DNA of 64,000 bases from Litoditis marina (GCA_964036275.1 OZ038437.1:9248304-9312303), one strand, 5' to 3'; counted from the first letter of the stretch, positions 36,001 to 44,914 are shown. Translations and numbers: made by a program. Notes: a model not told the origin generated them from the letters alone.

Positions 36001-39000
36001 ACAGGAGGAAATCACGAGGTAGCCCAATTTTTGGGAACGGTCAATGTTCATCTTTCTTCGTTTGAATGCAGGGTAGGTGCGATGGGACCGAGTTTGTACT
36101 TCGCGGGACCGACGGTAACAACATCCTGTGAAGAAAACACAGCAGCATCGGAATACGTTGAAGATGCCTTGGGCGATGTAACAAACAGAGGAACACACGG
36201 TATGGATGAGGCGGACTATGCAGCATGTGATGAGTAGAACACAAAGTGTTATTGCGTATATTACTGCATCTATTACTGACCAGCAATCGACGTTGAAGAT
36301 CTTCTCCAAGCATAGCGAGCAGTCCAGAGTGTCGCAGAATGGGCTGTTGTGGCATCTGACCGATCCGTTGTAAATCACTTGACTATTCATCCAGACCTCG
36401 ACTTCAACTTGATAGTCGAACAGAGTCACGTGATTCGGGAAGGTGATTTCCGATCGTGTGTAGTTGGAGAGGAATACACAGTATGAGTTGACACATGCTT
36501 TAACGTTGTCCATGACTACTGGCCCGGCGAGGGAGATTCCTCGAGTCGTGCAATTTGCTGTTACCGGGTGATCTTGTTTAACTTGATGGATGAAACCATA
36601 GTATTCGCGGGTGGTGGTACCCCAAGCTTTAATTACGATCACTTGGGCCGGATTGTCGGAGTCTTCGAACAGAGCAATTGGGTTGCCGTATATACAAAAT
36701 TTGTTAAAATTGTCCTGGCAGTTGTGTTTTGCGCAAAATTGGGAGGTGCCGATAAATGGAGGTTCTGCTGAAACCGGTTTTCCATTGAGGTCGAAGCACT
36801 CGAAATCCATCGAGTCGAGGAAATCTTTGAGGTCAACTTGTAAGGAAGGAACAAGGAACGTAGTGTTGTCATACAGTTGAATCTGGTTGAATACTCCGAG
36901 TCTTTTAACGGTGTCACACGATGAATTGCTAGTGAACGAGCAAACTGTTGGTGGTTTGTATGTTCTCAAGGTCGTCGAAAGCTCGTGCGCCCCCGTGTGC
37001 CGTCGTTCTCCATTGTTATGAGAGCATGTGTGAGTCCAGCTCGGACATGCGCAGGGTGCTCCACACAAACTGGCGTTGGGCTGAATAGGATATTCGGCAA
37101 CATGTCCATCAGGACATGATACGGGAAACCAGCAGAAAGTTTCAGCTCCGTTTCTGAAGTATGTCGAAATGGCCGCTCCAGTCGAAACACACGCTGTAGT
37201 GTATATGCAGGAGCAGCAGGAGAGTCTCACTTTGTGGATGACTCTCCTGCTGCTCCTGCACCCTTCACGCAGACTACTGAGATGTCCCAGACCTATGCCT
37301 CAACCTACCCAGAGACGCCAAACCCGAATGTCCTTGATGGTCATCAAGTCGTTCTCATGTGTGCTCCAGTGGTTCTCTTCAATCCAAACGATCCAACGGT
37401 TCGAGTGTCCACCACAGCTTTCCTTGACAGTGGTTCCACTAAATCATACATAACAAAAGAACTGGCTGCTGCTCTTCATTTGTCGTTCGACCACAAAGAA
37501 GATCTACACATGCACACATTCGGTTCCGACAATCCGAATGTCTTCGAAGCATCAATCCATCAGCTGGGACTGTACACCCATGACGGATCTCACATGTTCT
37601 TGAAGGTGAGAGCTTTGAAAACCCTGACCACCTCCATGCAACTTCTACAGCTCGATGGTCATACCACTGATATGACAACATCCGACACCGTTCCAGGCCT
37701 ACTAGTAGGTACTCTCCGACAAGTTCTGTTGCAAACAACTCTCAAACGGATACCGTCTTCTCCACACCCGAATTGGTCCGATCATCACAGGCAAGAAATT
37801 CAAGCACGAGTACACCTACTTTTTTGTGAATGAGGAAAAACTGGAGAATCCCGGTCACCACAAGTATCTTGAGAAACTTGTTGAGAATTTCTGGAAGTTC
37901 GAGACAGTGGGAATCATGGACAATCCATGCCAAGACGACGACGACAAGTGCTTGCAACTGTTCAATGAGACGGTAACATTCGACGATGTTGAAGGTCGGT
38001 ACTCGGTCAGTTTGCCATTCAAGGTTGACCCAAAAGAATTACCCTCCAACTACAAATTGGCATTCTCTCGACTCATTGCCAACGTTGGAATGCTAAGCCG
38101 CAACCAAACCTACATGAGCAAGTATCACGCCATCATCACTGAACAACTAGAGCGAGGAATCATAGAAGCCATCGATGTTACACCAGACACTCTTGGCACA
38201 CACTTCCTTGCCCACCACGGAGTCGTCAAAAACGACAGTAAAACCACAAAAATCCGATGTGTGTATGATGGATCAGCAAAAACGAAAGGATCCATCAGTA
38301 TCAACGAGGCTCTTTTCCGAGGTCCAGTTCTTCTCCCCGACTTACCAGGTATTCTACTTCGGGCTCGCTTGTCTCCCATTCTAGTGTCTAGTGACATAGA
38401 AAAAGCCTTTTTGATGGTTGGCCTCAACACCGACAGCCGCAACTTCACATGTTTCCTCTGGCTAAAGAACCCATCTCTCGGATGTACTGCTGACAACATT
38501 GTTATATATCGGTTCCGCCGCGTCCCCTTCGGTTTGAATGTCTCACCGTTTCTACTCGCGGCAACTATCCACTTCCATTTGGAAAGTACGGGAACTACTA
38601 TTGCTCAAGCAATACTGAAGAACACATACGTCGACAACGTTTTCCTCTCCGTGAACTCCACCGAGGAAGGAAAAATGATCTACCACGCCTCGAGAGAGCT
38701 GTTCCAGAAAGCGGGAATGAATCTTCGCGAATTCACTAGCAGTGACAGGTCCCTCAATGATTATTTTACTTCGCAGACCAAAGACAAGATTGACGTGGAA
38801 ACCAAAATTCTCGGCCTCCGTTGGAATACGTCCACAGATGAACTTTCCATCACGCCACCACGATCAACCAACGAGGTGTTGTGGACCAAAAGAAAAATTC
38901 TGAAATTTGTGGCCAGTACATCCGACCCACTTGGATGGATCTCACCCTCAGTTCTCATTGGGAAAATGTTTCTCCAGTCTCTATGGAAGCACAACTTGAG

Positions 39001-42000
39001 CTGGGACGAACAACTACCGGATCAATTGGCAAATACATGGAGGGACATCATTTCAAAGTGGACGGTATCTTCGGTATCTCTACCACGATGCATCAAGTTA
39101 CCCGATGACAACACGTTCAATGATCTTCATGTTTTCACGGATGCATCCAAGGATGCCTACTGTGCAGTCATATACCTTGTGCAGCGCAATAGTGACACTG
39201 GGTTCAGCTCTTCAACGCTCCTCATGTCGAAGACGCGTCTCTCTCCTCAGTCGCACACCGTCACCATACCCAGGTTGGAGCTGGCAGGTATCACCATTGG
39301 GTCTCAGCTCTTGCGGTACGTAACCACACAACTTGATGTACCCATCCAGAATACATATCTCTGGTCGGACAGTCGAGTGGCTCTGATGTGGATCAAGATC
39401 GACAAGGATCTCCCCGTATTCGTGAAAAATCGTGTCAGAACCATCAAATCAAACGCTCCTACTGCCCAACTTCGCCATGTACCAGGTGGATTGAACCCTG
39501 CGGACATTGCTAGCAGAGGAATGAACATTGAAGAACTTCTTAGCACTGATATCTGGTGGAAAGGTCCTCCTTTCTTGCTACAACCCCCCGAAGAGTGGCC
39601 CGCGGACAAAAGCGCGGACGTTCCACCTCCTACCATAAATGGCAAGATTGACGACATCGTGCCCGATTCCTCCGACATCGTTATGTCTTCCCTGCACAGC
39701 ACACCACCAATGCTCGAAGTTACAAACTACAGCTCATGGACACGTCTTCTCAACACCGTGATGTACATATTTCTGTTTTGCAGACTAACAAGACGGTCGA
39801 ACAGAACTGAGAAACTCCACAATGCTAAATTCGCGTGTTACCCACAAGCGAGACTTTTCCTGTTCCGAACGGCACAAGAGAACAATCCGCCTTCTTCTAC
39901 CTTGCGAGAACAACTACAGTTGTACCTCTGCAAGGAGACCAATGTCATACGTGCGCATGGTAGACTACAACATTCGACACTTCCTGTGGACACCATTAAA
40001 CCTGTCTTTCTACCAAAGAACAATCACATCACATCACTCTACATTCTGGATTTGCATTTCTCCAACAACCACTGCGGAGTTGCACAAACTGTTTCTGAAG
40101 CACGCAAAGCGGTATGGATCCCCCAAATACGAACAGTCGTGAAGAGAGTTCTTCGTTCACTGTGTTTTCGCTGTAGACGTGTTCAAGCGAAACCCTTCTC
40201 ACTACCGGACTTTCCTCCTCTTCCAGCTATAAGAGTGACGAGACCCCGATATCCATTCGAGAACACAGGTATCGATTACATGGGTCCCTTGTTCTACCGT
40301 GAAGGCAACAACGCTGTCAACAAATACTGGATTGTGTTATTAACGTGCTTGAACTGTCGAGCAATATACTGTGACATTGTGACCGACATGACATCTCGTT
40401 CCCTCTTGCATTTGCTTCGGCGCTTCATTGCAAGTTCTGGATTCCCAAAACTTCTACTCGCGGACAATGCCAAGGTTTTCAAGTCAATCAGCGAACTTCA
40501 GTCGTCACTGTCTTCCCATGGTGCCGAAGAAGGTGTTCTAGACTACTGCGCTCTCAAAGGGATCAACTTCAAATTCATCCCTAGCTACAGCCCATGGCAA
40601 GGTGGTGTCTACGAACGTCTCGTTGGCATTTTCAAGAAGAGTTTCAAAGCAGCGGTCGCAAACCGAATACTGCCTCTCGACGACTTGCAAACATTACTGA
40701 AAGAGAGTGAAGCAATATGTAACTCTCGTCCTCTTACCTACGTGTCCGACCAACTGGATCATCTGCCACTACGCCCGATTGATTTCATTCGTCTGTTTGC
40801 GCTGTTGTCTTCACCACGTTTATTGGTAGAAGATAGCGATACATGGAATCTACGAACAACTACTAACGATGTTCTCCTCCACGACTGGCGACGGACCACA
40901 TCGCTGTTGAACGAGTTTTGGCGACGCTGGAGCTCAGAGTATCTCACCGGTCTACGAGAGCGATACAAGATACAAAAAAGAGCGATACATAAGAAGAAAC
41001 CAGCTTATTACTCTCAACTGGGTACTCTTTTTATTTTGCGCTCAGTGTTTGAAACTCAAAAATAAGCTTCTGTCATGTGTTATATTCGAATAAGCTTGAT
41101 TTCAGCAATGAACCGTGTGCTATGCCACGGTGACGTCTGGATTTGCAACATGCTGTGGCACAAAACTGACAATAAAGGAAAAGAGGAATGGACATTGAAG
41201 GCGCTGATCGATTGGCAGGTTGGTATAGTCTGTTTCACGAATCAATAGCCCTCTACAGTAAGATTATAAAACTTTTAAGTGAATTTATAATATCTTGTAG
41301 GTGTTGTACATAGTTTAAACTTTGTGATTTCGTTTTCCACTTTGGGTACTACAAGCATAATGAACAGTGAATCTTAAATTCTGTTTGTTGACTAGATAAA
41401 TGCGTTTGAATTTTTGAAAGATTACTGTAGAAAGTCATCGATTGGTGAAACGAACTATATAGTCGTTCCCGTTTCGACCAAGACGTCTAAAGTAACTCAA
41501 TTTGTTACGTTCTTGCCAGAATAATTGTAAATTGTTGGTTTTATCGAGATTAAACTACAATTCTCATAACACGACTCATTTCGGCGGTCCATATGCCGAC
41601 ATAGTCCAACTTTGGACCGGTTATGAATAAAAAATTCTGTCCTGGCGGCGTAGCAATCACTCGAAAATTCCATGAGATACCTCATGAGCTATTCGCATGA
41701 GCTTCTCATGAGATGCTATCGATTTCTATGCTACAGCATTGAGCGTTCACGAGTAGCTTATGAGGTATCTCATGAGTAACTCATATGAACTTCTCGTGAG
41801 ATTGGAGGCATTGCTACGCCACCTGAACGCAGATCAAACCACAAATGGAACGATAAAACAAACTAAAACTTGAATCCAGATAGCCCACTCCCGCTTCTAT
41901 CCTCTCTTTTGATTAATACATCACATTTCACGTTTTGTATTATTACATGTTTTACATTAAAGGGGGACAGAAAGGAAAGCTAGTTTAGGTACCCCGGGGT

Positions 42001-43779
42001 CCCTAAATATAACGTTGCGCGCGCCAAAACAGGCAAACACGTGTCAACCGTGTGCAAATTAGGTTCGTTACTTTGAATTAAAAGTTATACTCATCGGTTT
42101 CTCTTGATAAGCTCTTTCATATCTTTTTCCTTTCTGTCCCCCTTTAACTATAATTCACATTCCAGACATCACATTTCACGTTATACATCACATTTCACGT
42201 TTTGTATCATTACATGTTTTACATTAACTATAATTCATATTCCAGACGGCTCACTTCGGCTGTCCCTCTGCCGACCTAGTCCGACTTCTTACCGGCTGTG
42301 TCAGTGGCGCGAACCGGAGAGAGAAGTGGGAGAGCTACTTGGAGGAGTTCTATGGGTATTTACAGGAACAACGACAAGGACAACTGATGCCCTATAGTCT
42401 GGAGCAGGTACGTTAGTCGTTGCCCGTTGACGCACTGTAGGATACTGTGTAGGTTTATAAACGCTGTGTCTATTTCTATGCTGGTTCTCTTTCGTAGATA
42501 CTAGCGTTTTTAACCGAATTCAACGATAGCTCTCTCTCAGATCTAACACACCGGAATACAAGCGTTGCAAAACAGTACGCAGAACCAAGAGACGAGGTAT
42601 AGTCTTTTCCATTCCTACTGAGACTTCTACAGTAAGATTCCGAACTTTCCAAGCCGTTTTGCTCACTCTCTTTTGATCGAAGAAGTTGAGGGTTTTCGTA
42701 CCTCATTCTCCTTCGCAGGTAGAGTAAATATACGAGAGCATTTTCCATGGACTACATTTTCAGCTTCTCAACAGCCTTCGGAAAATTTGTAAGGTTACTG
42801 TAGGAGTCTCAGTAGGAATGGTGTGAACTATAGCATAGTTCATTGCCAAGTATTCAGGTATTTGGTCTACAATTTTTCAGAGAATACATAAGCTTGCGGA
42901 AGGTTTTATCGTTTACATGTTGTGAAACGTGTTATAGAACTCATTGGCAAGATGTCATGCTCAGTATGGTGACTCAGAACGATTAGCGCCAATTTTTTGC
43001 AATTGGCCAGCTACAAAAACGAGAGAGCATGCAGGTCAATGATGCGCAGACATGGTAAGACAGTCTGCGCCTCTCTGACCTGCACACAGCCAATTGGCTG
43101 AGAATTGTCTGAGGAGAACTATACTGTTAAGTTCTCACTTTCCAGTTGAAAGAAGGCTACCGTCGGATGTTCCCCCTGTGTGCTTTCGTGGTTTCTGGCA
43201 GCATCGCCGCGGTCGGAGAGATGATAGTTAGCAAGAAGCCCGAATCCGACCGGCTGAGGGTAAATTGTATCATTTTTTTCACTATTTTCTGTGCTTTTTC
43301 ACTCTAAAGTTATACGGTACCATGGTTTTCGATAATGTTTAGTTTGAAGTTCGTGGTCCGAAATTTTTGCAAAAAGCCACGTTCGTTTTATTCCCACTAA
43401 GACCCACTGGCATCGTACCTAGATTTTTTGAAAGACTATGAGTCGGGACGGTTGAGAGTCAGTGTTCGGTACTTATTGAATGAATACGATACATACAAGC
43501 CTCACTCTTTTTGTATGGGTTCGTTTTCTTCATTTTCTAAGTTTTGAACTTTACTTTTTCTCTCTTTGACTTTTCGATCTAATAAAACATTGAAAACTTC
43601 TTGTAAGTGTTCGGGAATAGTGAAACACAGCATAACAACTATGCTAACTGATAAATTCACTATGAAGGAAGATGAACTAATTTCAGGCAAAAAACACTTT
43701 GGCCGAGAAGCAGAAATGCTTGATGGAGGACATTTTGCGATACCATAAAATCAATATGGACAACATGCGGCCATATTGA
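30072..43779 (+). CDS. CHK/DUF1679 (ecdysteroid-kinase-like) small-molecule kinase (11 exons)
   Basis: Exons: 30072-30200, 30486-30572, 30993-31100, 32010-32111, 32504-32623, 33152-33268, 33780-33921, 41106-41218, 42246-42407, 43146-43259, 43687-43779. Sum 1287 nt, 428 aa plus stop, with matching phases. The aminoglycoside-phosphotransferase-like fold is shown by FIVMEHVPD (hinge), the catalytic loop LCHGDVWICNML near residue 275, and the metal-binding IDWQ near residue 305 followed by GCPSADLVRLL. This is the nematode-expanded CHK/DUF1679 family, thought to phosphorylate small hydroxylated molecules in the cytosol; the substrate is unknown. The seventh intron (33922-41105) contains a 7-kb retroelement, yet both flanking splice sites and the phase are intact. 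Start chosen as the first ATG after a TTTCAG acceptor. Confidence 0.9.
31140..31990. other. Body of CHK intron 3, unassigned
   Basis: Contains a poly-G run near 31447, poly-T tracts near 31530-31550, and a GC-richer block (about 31570-31930). The block has an 83-codon minus-strand frame resembling no known family. It may be a decayed insertion. Confidence 0.35.
32134..32250. repeat. Short hairpin-type repeat in CHK intron 4
   Basis: GAAGCAGGACGATTATGTGG, then GTCCTTTAAACTGCAA, is mirrored by TTGCAGTTTAAAGGAC, then CATAATCGTCCTTCTTT. Imperfect arms surround a loop of about 10 nt. Confidence 0.7.
32868..33042. mobile_element. MITE with GGCGGCGTAGCAAT ends, copy in CHK intron 5
   Basis: AGGCGGCGTAGCAATGCCTC at the left and GATTGCTACGCCGCC at the right form the terminal inverted repeats. 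The interior repeats CTCATGAG palindromes several times. A reverse copy is at 41644-41820. Confidence 0.75.
33277..33480 (+). repeat. tRNA-core repeat, copy 3
   Basis: TACAGTCCTCGCCAACG to GGCACCCACTATA, with a B box GGTTCGATTCC preceded by a diverged A-box region. Sits in CHK intron 6. Confidence 0.75.
33934..34005 (+). repeat. tRNA-core repeat, 5' fragment
   Basis: TGTAGTCCTCGCCCTGAGAA through TACTGTATATAC and TTTGCTGTGTG matches the head of the repeat. The tRNA-like core is missing. It lies just after the CHK exon 7 donor. Confidence 0.5.
34006..34401. other. AT-rich sequence beyond the envelope-like ORF end
   Basis: No coding frame. ATAATG/AATAATG-like motifs recur (34170-34270). It could be a decayed LTR or the original intron. 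No matching copy was found at the other end of the retroelement. Confidence 0.35.
34402..37230 (-). CDS. Envelope-like glycoprotein ORF (phlebovirus Gn/Gc-like) of a BEL/Pao-type element
   Basis: A 942-codon open frame without internal stops, very rich in cysteine and N-glycosylation sequons. Layout: a cysteine-rich first ectodomain; a hydrophobic membrane segment near residues 320-345; a Cys/Arg-rich inner segment; a second hydrophobic signal-like stretch near residues 400-425; a second cysteine-rich ectodomain; a C-terminal membrane anchor near residues 885-915; and a basic tail. This is the order of bunyavirus glycoprotein precursors. Some nematode BEL/Pao elements (Cer7/Cer13 type) are known to carry phlebovirus-G2-like env. 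Codon 1 of the frame is GTG and no suitable ATG was seen upstream, so the natural start is probably lost or spliced. It lies antisense to both the adjacent pol and the host gene, which is unlike the usual order. Family identity is inferred from architecture. Confidence 0.7.
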   Translation of the reverse strand: MRLSCCSCIYTTACVSTGAAISTYFRNGAETFCWFPVSCPDGHVAEYPIQPNASLCGAPCACPSWTHTCSHNNGERRHTGAHELSTTLRTYKPPTVCSFTSNSSCDTVKRLGVFNQIQLYDNTTFLVPSLQVDLKDFLDSMDFECFDLNGKPVSAEPPFIGTSQFCAKHNCQDNFNKFCIYGNPIALFEDSDNPAQVIVIKAWGTTTREYYGFIHQVKQDHPVTANCTTRGISLAGPVVMDNVKACVNSYCVFLSNYTRSEITFPNHVTLFDYQVEVEVWMNSQVIYNGSVRCHNSPFCDTLDCSLCLEKIFNVDCWSVIDAVIYAITLCVLLITCCIVRLIHTVCSSVCYIAQGIFNVFRCCCVFFTGCCYRRSREVQTRSHRTYPAFKRRKMNIDRSQKLGYLVISSCLLHCVVPIFPCSEVVSMTANADECVVSQSNTSECTFNQATTLSLQPLNQETCLSLRDDSSEPLGFLSIRVKGIEYVCNQRDEFYTRDHQFLTESSHRCASKGSCTSGRCGSIKPNDRLEEFSHTANHSPGYTSCEDSCGCITCDGCFLCSPSCQFQRLYGSPTSQTTYRVYTCTSWTLSVKLHLSIQNKNNDRSTSLTLYPGTYTRWNNMKFSLISTTSPVLPVLSSTFLTDGKTTSMIKPVEMGHLLPHSPGQLQCVDKQHAADFNCSFPPQVCSCRTASHKSVCNCAKGDIRAYLQKNTLPLTMRNVLIYPEGELLKAQATAGSSLQVQVVAENMKLRTVQHNVTCQVTVSDVTGCYRCSIGAEVHIGCTAAEEVTAHITCGEHTNLLVCTHTGKINKVKFSFDRADVHENCSIRCPGGTVFATVEGKLRYINEGILTEMTGSSNRNMISDSDSFSIFGSLNSWIASLTLGTISNYALILTAVLGMLYIALRITIYFVFPPITFSQTKRTSHISGKRIRNKRSMIHKKQY
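34413..34426. repeat. Inverted copy of a motif also found at the pol end
   Basis: CTTCTTATGTATC here (coding the envelope C-terminus on the minus strand) is the reverse complement of GATACATAAGAAG at 40985-40997 in the end of pol. Together they bracket the composite element. Confidence 0.55.
37206..37260. repeat. Perfect 21-bp hairpin at the env/pol junction
   Basis: 37206-37226 and 37240-37260 are exact reverse complements around a 13-nt loop. The two arms are the outermost part of the envelope-like frame (minus) and of the protease frame (plus), so the junction of the two halves is palindromic. Confidence 0.95.
37234..37833 (+). pseudogene. BEL/Pao aspartic protease segment, frameshifted from pol
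   Basis: A 199-codon frame with the protease active-site block FLDSGSTKSYITKELA near residue 63. It begins directly at the hairpin, has GTG and no ATG at its start, and lacks any gag upstream. Between about 37700 and 37725 the coding sense passes to the +2 frame, which carries the expected protease-RT linker text. A small indel is therefore likely, and the last 40 or so residues of this frame are out of frame. Confidence 0.75.
37826..41065 (+). CDS. BEL/Pao pol: reverse transcriptase, RNase H, integrase (defective)
   Basis: A 1079-codon open frame. The RT palm includes a catalytic box YVDN near residue 268, where YVDD is expected. RNase H has FTDAS near residue 437 and later WSDSR. Integrase has an HHCC-type zinc region (residues about 735-780), GIDYMG near 815, LADN near 878 and the glutamate in WQGGVYERLVG near 925, a D,D-35-E set. 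Domain order and the DSG protease upstream place it in BEL/Pao. The 3' end is cut short after the integrase: the last 30 residues look unrelated to the family, and the host exon starts 40 bp later. It has the same orientation as the host CHK gene. Asp-to-Asn in the RT box, the protease frameshift and absence of gag imply a dead copy. Confidence 0.88.
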   Translation: MNEEKLENPGHHKYLEKLVENFWKFETVGIMDNPCQDDDDKCLQLFNETVTFDDVEGRYSVSLPFKVDPKELPSNYKLAFSRLIANVGMLSRNQTYMSKYHAIITEQLERGIIEAIDVTPDTLGTHFLAHHGVVKNDSKTTKIRCVYDGSAKTKGSISINEALFRGPVLLPDLPGILLRARLSPILVSSDIEKAFLMVGLNTDSRNFTCFLWLKNPSLGCTADNIVIYRFRRVPFGLNVSPFLLAATIHFHLESTGTTIAQAILKNTYVDNVFLSVNSTEEGKMIYHASRELFQKAGMNLREFTSSDRSLNDYFTSQTKDKIDVETKILGLRWNTSTDELSITPPRSTNEVLWTKRKILKFVASTSDPLGWISPSVLIGKMFLQSLWKHNLSWDEQLPDQLANTWRDIISKWTVSSVSLPRCIKLPDDNTFNDLHVFTDASKDAYCAVIYLVQRNSDTGFSSSTLLMSKTRLSPQSHTVTIPRLELAGITIGSQLLRYVTTQLDVPIQNTYLWSDSRVALMWIKIDKDLPVFVKNRVRTIKSNAPTAQLRHVPGGLNPADIASRGMNIEELLSTDIWWKGPPFLLQPPEEWPADKSADVPPPTINGKIDDIVPDSSDIVMSSLHSTPPMLEVTNYSSWTRLLNTVMYIFLFCRLTRRSNRTEKLHNAKFACYPQARLFLFRTAQENNPPSSTLREQLQLYLCKETNVIRAHGRLQHSTLPVDTIKPVFLPKNNHITSLYILDLHFSNNHCGVAQTVSEARKAVWIPQIRTVVKRVLRSLCFRCRRVQAKPFSLPDFPPLPAIRVTRPRYPFENTGIDYMGPLFYREGNNAVNKYWIVLLTCLNCRAIYCDIVTDMTSRSLLHLLRRFIASSGFPKLLLADNAKVFKSISELQSSLSSHGAEEGVLDYCALKGINFKFIPSYSPWQGGVYERLVGIFKKSFKAAVANRILPLDDLQTLLKESEAICNSRPLTYVSDQLDHLPLRPIDFIRLFALLSSPRLLVEDSDTWNLRTTTNDVLLHDWRRTTSLLNEFWRRWSSEYLTGLRERYKIQKRAIHKKKPAYYSQLGTLFILRSVFETQK
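41224..41459. mobile_element. TATAGTTCGTTTCACC-family MITE in CHK intron 8
   Basis: Begins TATAGTCTGTTTCACGAATC and ends GGTGAAACGAACTATA. It starts only five bases after the exon 8 donor (CAG-GTTGG-TATAGT), leaving the donor intact. Confidence 0.75.
41644..41820. mobile_element. MITE with GGCGGCGTAGCAAT ends, reverse copy in CHK intron 8
   Basis: TGGCGGCGTAGCAATC to GCATTGCTACGCC, with repeated CTCATGAG inside. Same family as 32868-33042. Confidence 0.75.
41957..42147. mobile_element. TTAA-flanked MITE, copy 2
   Basis: TTAA-AGGGGGACAGAAAGGAAAG to CCTTTCTGTCCCCCT-TTAA. The ends are exact, and the target duplication TTAA is present on both sides, as for piggyBac-type insertions. Very similar to the copy at 10045-10235. 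Confidence 0.85.
42598..42832. mobile_element. MITE, CATTCCTACTGAGACT subfamily
   Basis: TATAGTCTTTTCCATTCCTA with CTGAGACTTCTACAGTAAG is mirrored by GTTACTGTAGGAGTCTCAGT and GAACTATA. Relatives lie at 47580-47815 and about 60948-61131. Within CHK intron 9. Confidence 0.75.
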
Positions 43780-44914
43780 TTTGTCTATTGTTATCGATGT
43801 TTTGTTATTATGTTGTTTTAGGAACTTTTTGTTCATTTTTACACCCACCATTGAGAAGCACCTATATCAATACTGTGCAAAATATAATTCGTATGAAACA
43901 TTCCAAATTCTAAAGTGTGAAAATGTCATAAAACTGAACTTGAACACTTAATAAACCTAATTAAACCATAATTTCAATATATTCCTGTAAAGAACAACAG
44001 ACGGATTCAGCAAAGTGTTTTATAAATCACAAACAAAAATCGATAATCTATAAATGAAATCAATAAAACTTTATTTATCGGCAGATAACTGATGATCAAC
44101 AAAGGTGTGGGTTGAGGACGTGAAGAAACTTTTCAACTTTCTAGTTATATAGTTTGTCAAATAGATTATTGACTTTTTGAATTTCTATGAACGAAACCGT
44201 TGACCATGTCCTCAGACCTTGCTCTGATCTTGTGTAGAACTTGAAAATAACAAACTAGCGCACGAAGCCCTTTTGGGGTGATTTTTCCAGTGAAAACTTC
44301 AAAACGAAAAAAATTCCATAAAGTTTACTTGGAAAAATCTCCCCTTTTTCAGTCATTTCGAACAAACTGACTGAAAATGTTTATGAGCTGAATAGGAGCA
44401 ATTATTACCATACTGCACCAGGCCCAAAAAATGTTTGTTCAGTTTTGACCTTCTCAAAAATGACCAAACGTATTTGAACGGACACACTCTGTGTCAAACG
44501 CCAAATTCAAACTGTTACCGCAAAAACGAGTGAGGGAGTGATTTTCTACAACTATTCAGCTTCAATTATAGTAGAAGAAAATTGAATAGTCACGTGCCAA
44601 GTTAGCATTCTAATGAGGAATCGTGCTCTTTGTCTTTGCACGTTTCTGAGTTCTGCTGTGTTTAACATGTTTCACGCAACTGTGCATTTGACCAACAAGT
44701 ATCGAGTGTTTTACTACAAAAGGTTTCAAATCACTCACTCACTCACTTTTCGGCCTCAAAACTTCATAATAACTTAACCGGGCAGGACAAGAATTGAATA
44801 AAATAATCAATATAATAAACACCTAAGCTCGCCGGAACGCAGATCGGGTAAGTGAGTGAAAAAGCCTAACAACGTGGCGTGCACGTCGCAATTTTTTGGG
44901 GGCGTGGCTTAATT
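43780..44914. other. Convergent 3' region between CHK-like gene and SMAD gene
   Basis: Contains plus-strand AATAAA signals for the CHK gene (43950-43955 and 44062-44067) and one 115-bp MITE (44578-44700). An imperfect TCAGTCATTTCGAAC / TTCGAACAAACTGACTGA-type repeat lies near 44350. No coding exon was seen. Confidence 0.55.

Noticed and set aside
35460..36355. Several 70-110-codon frames on both strands across 34.7-37.0 kb
   Set aside because: Shadows of the envelope-like frame in other phases or strands.
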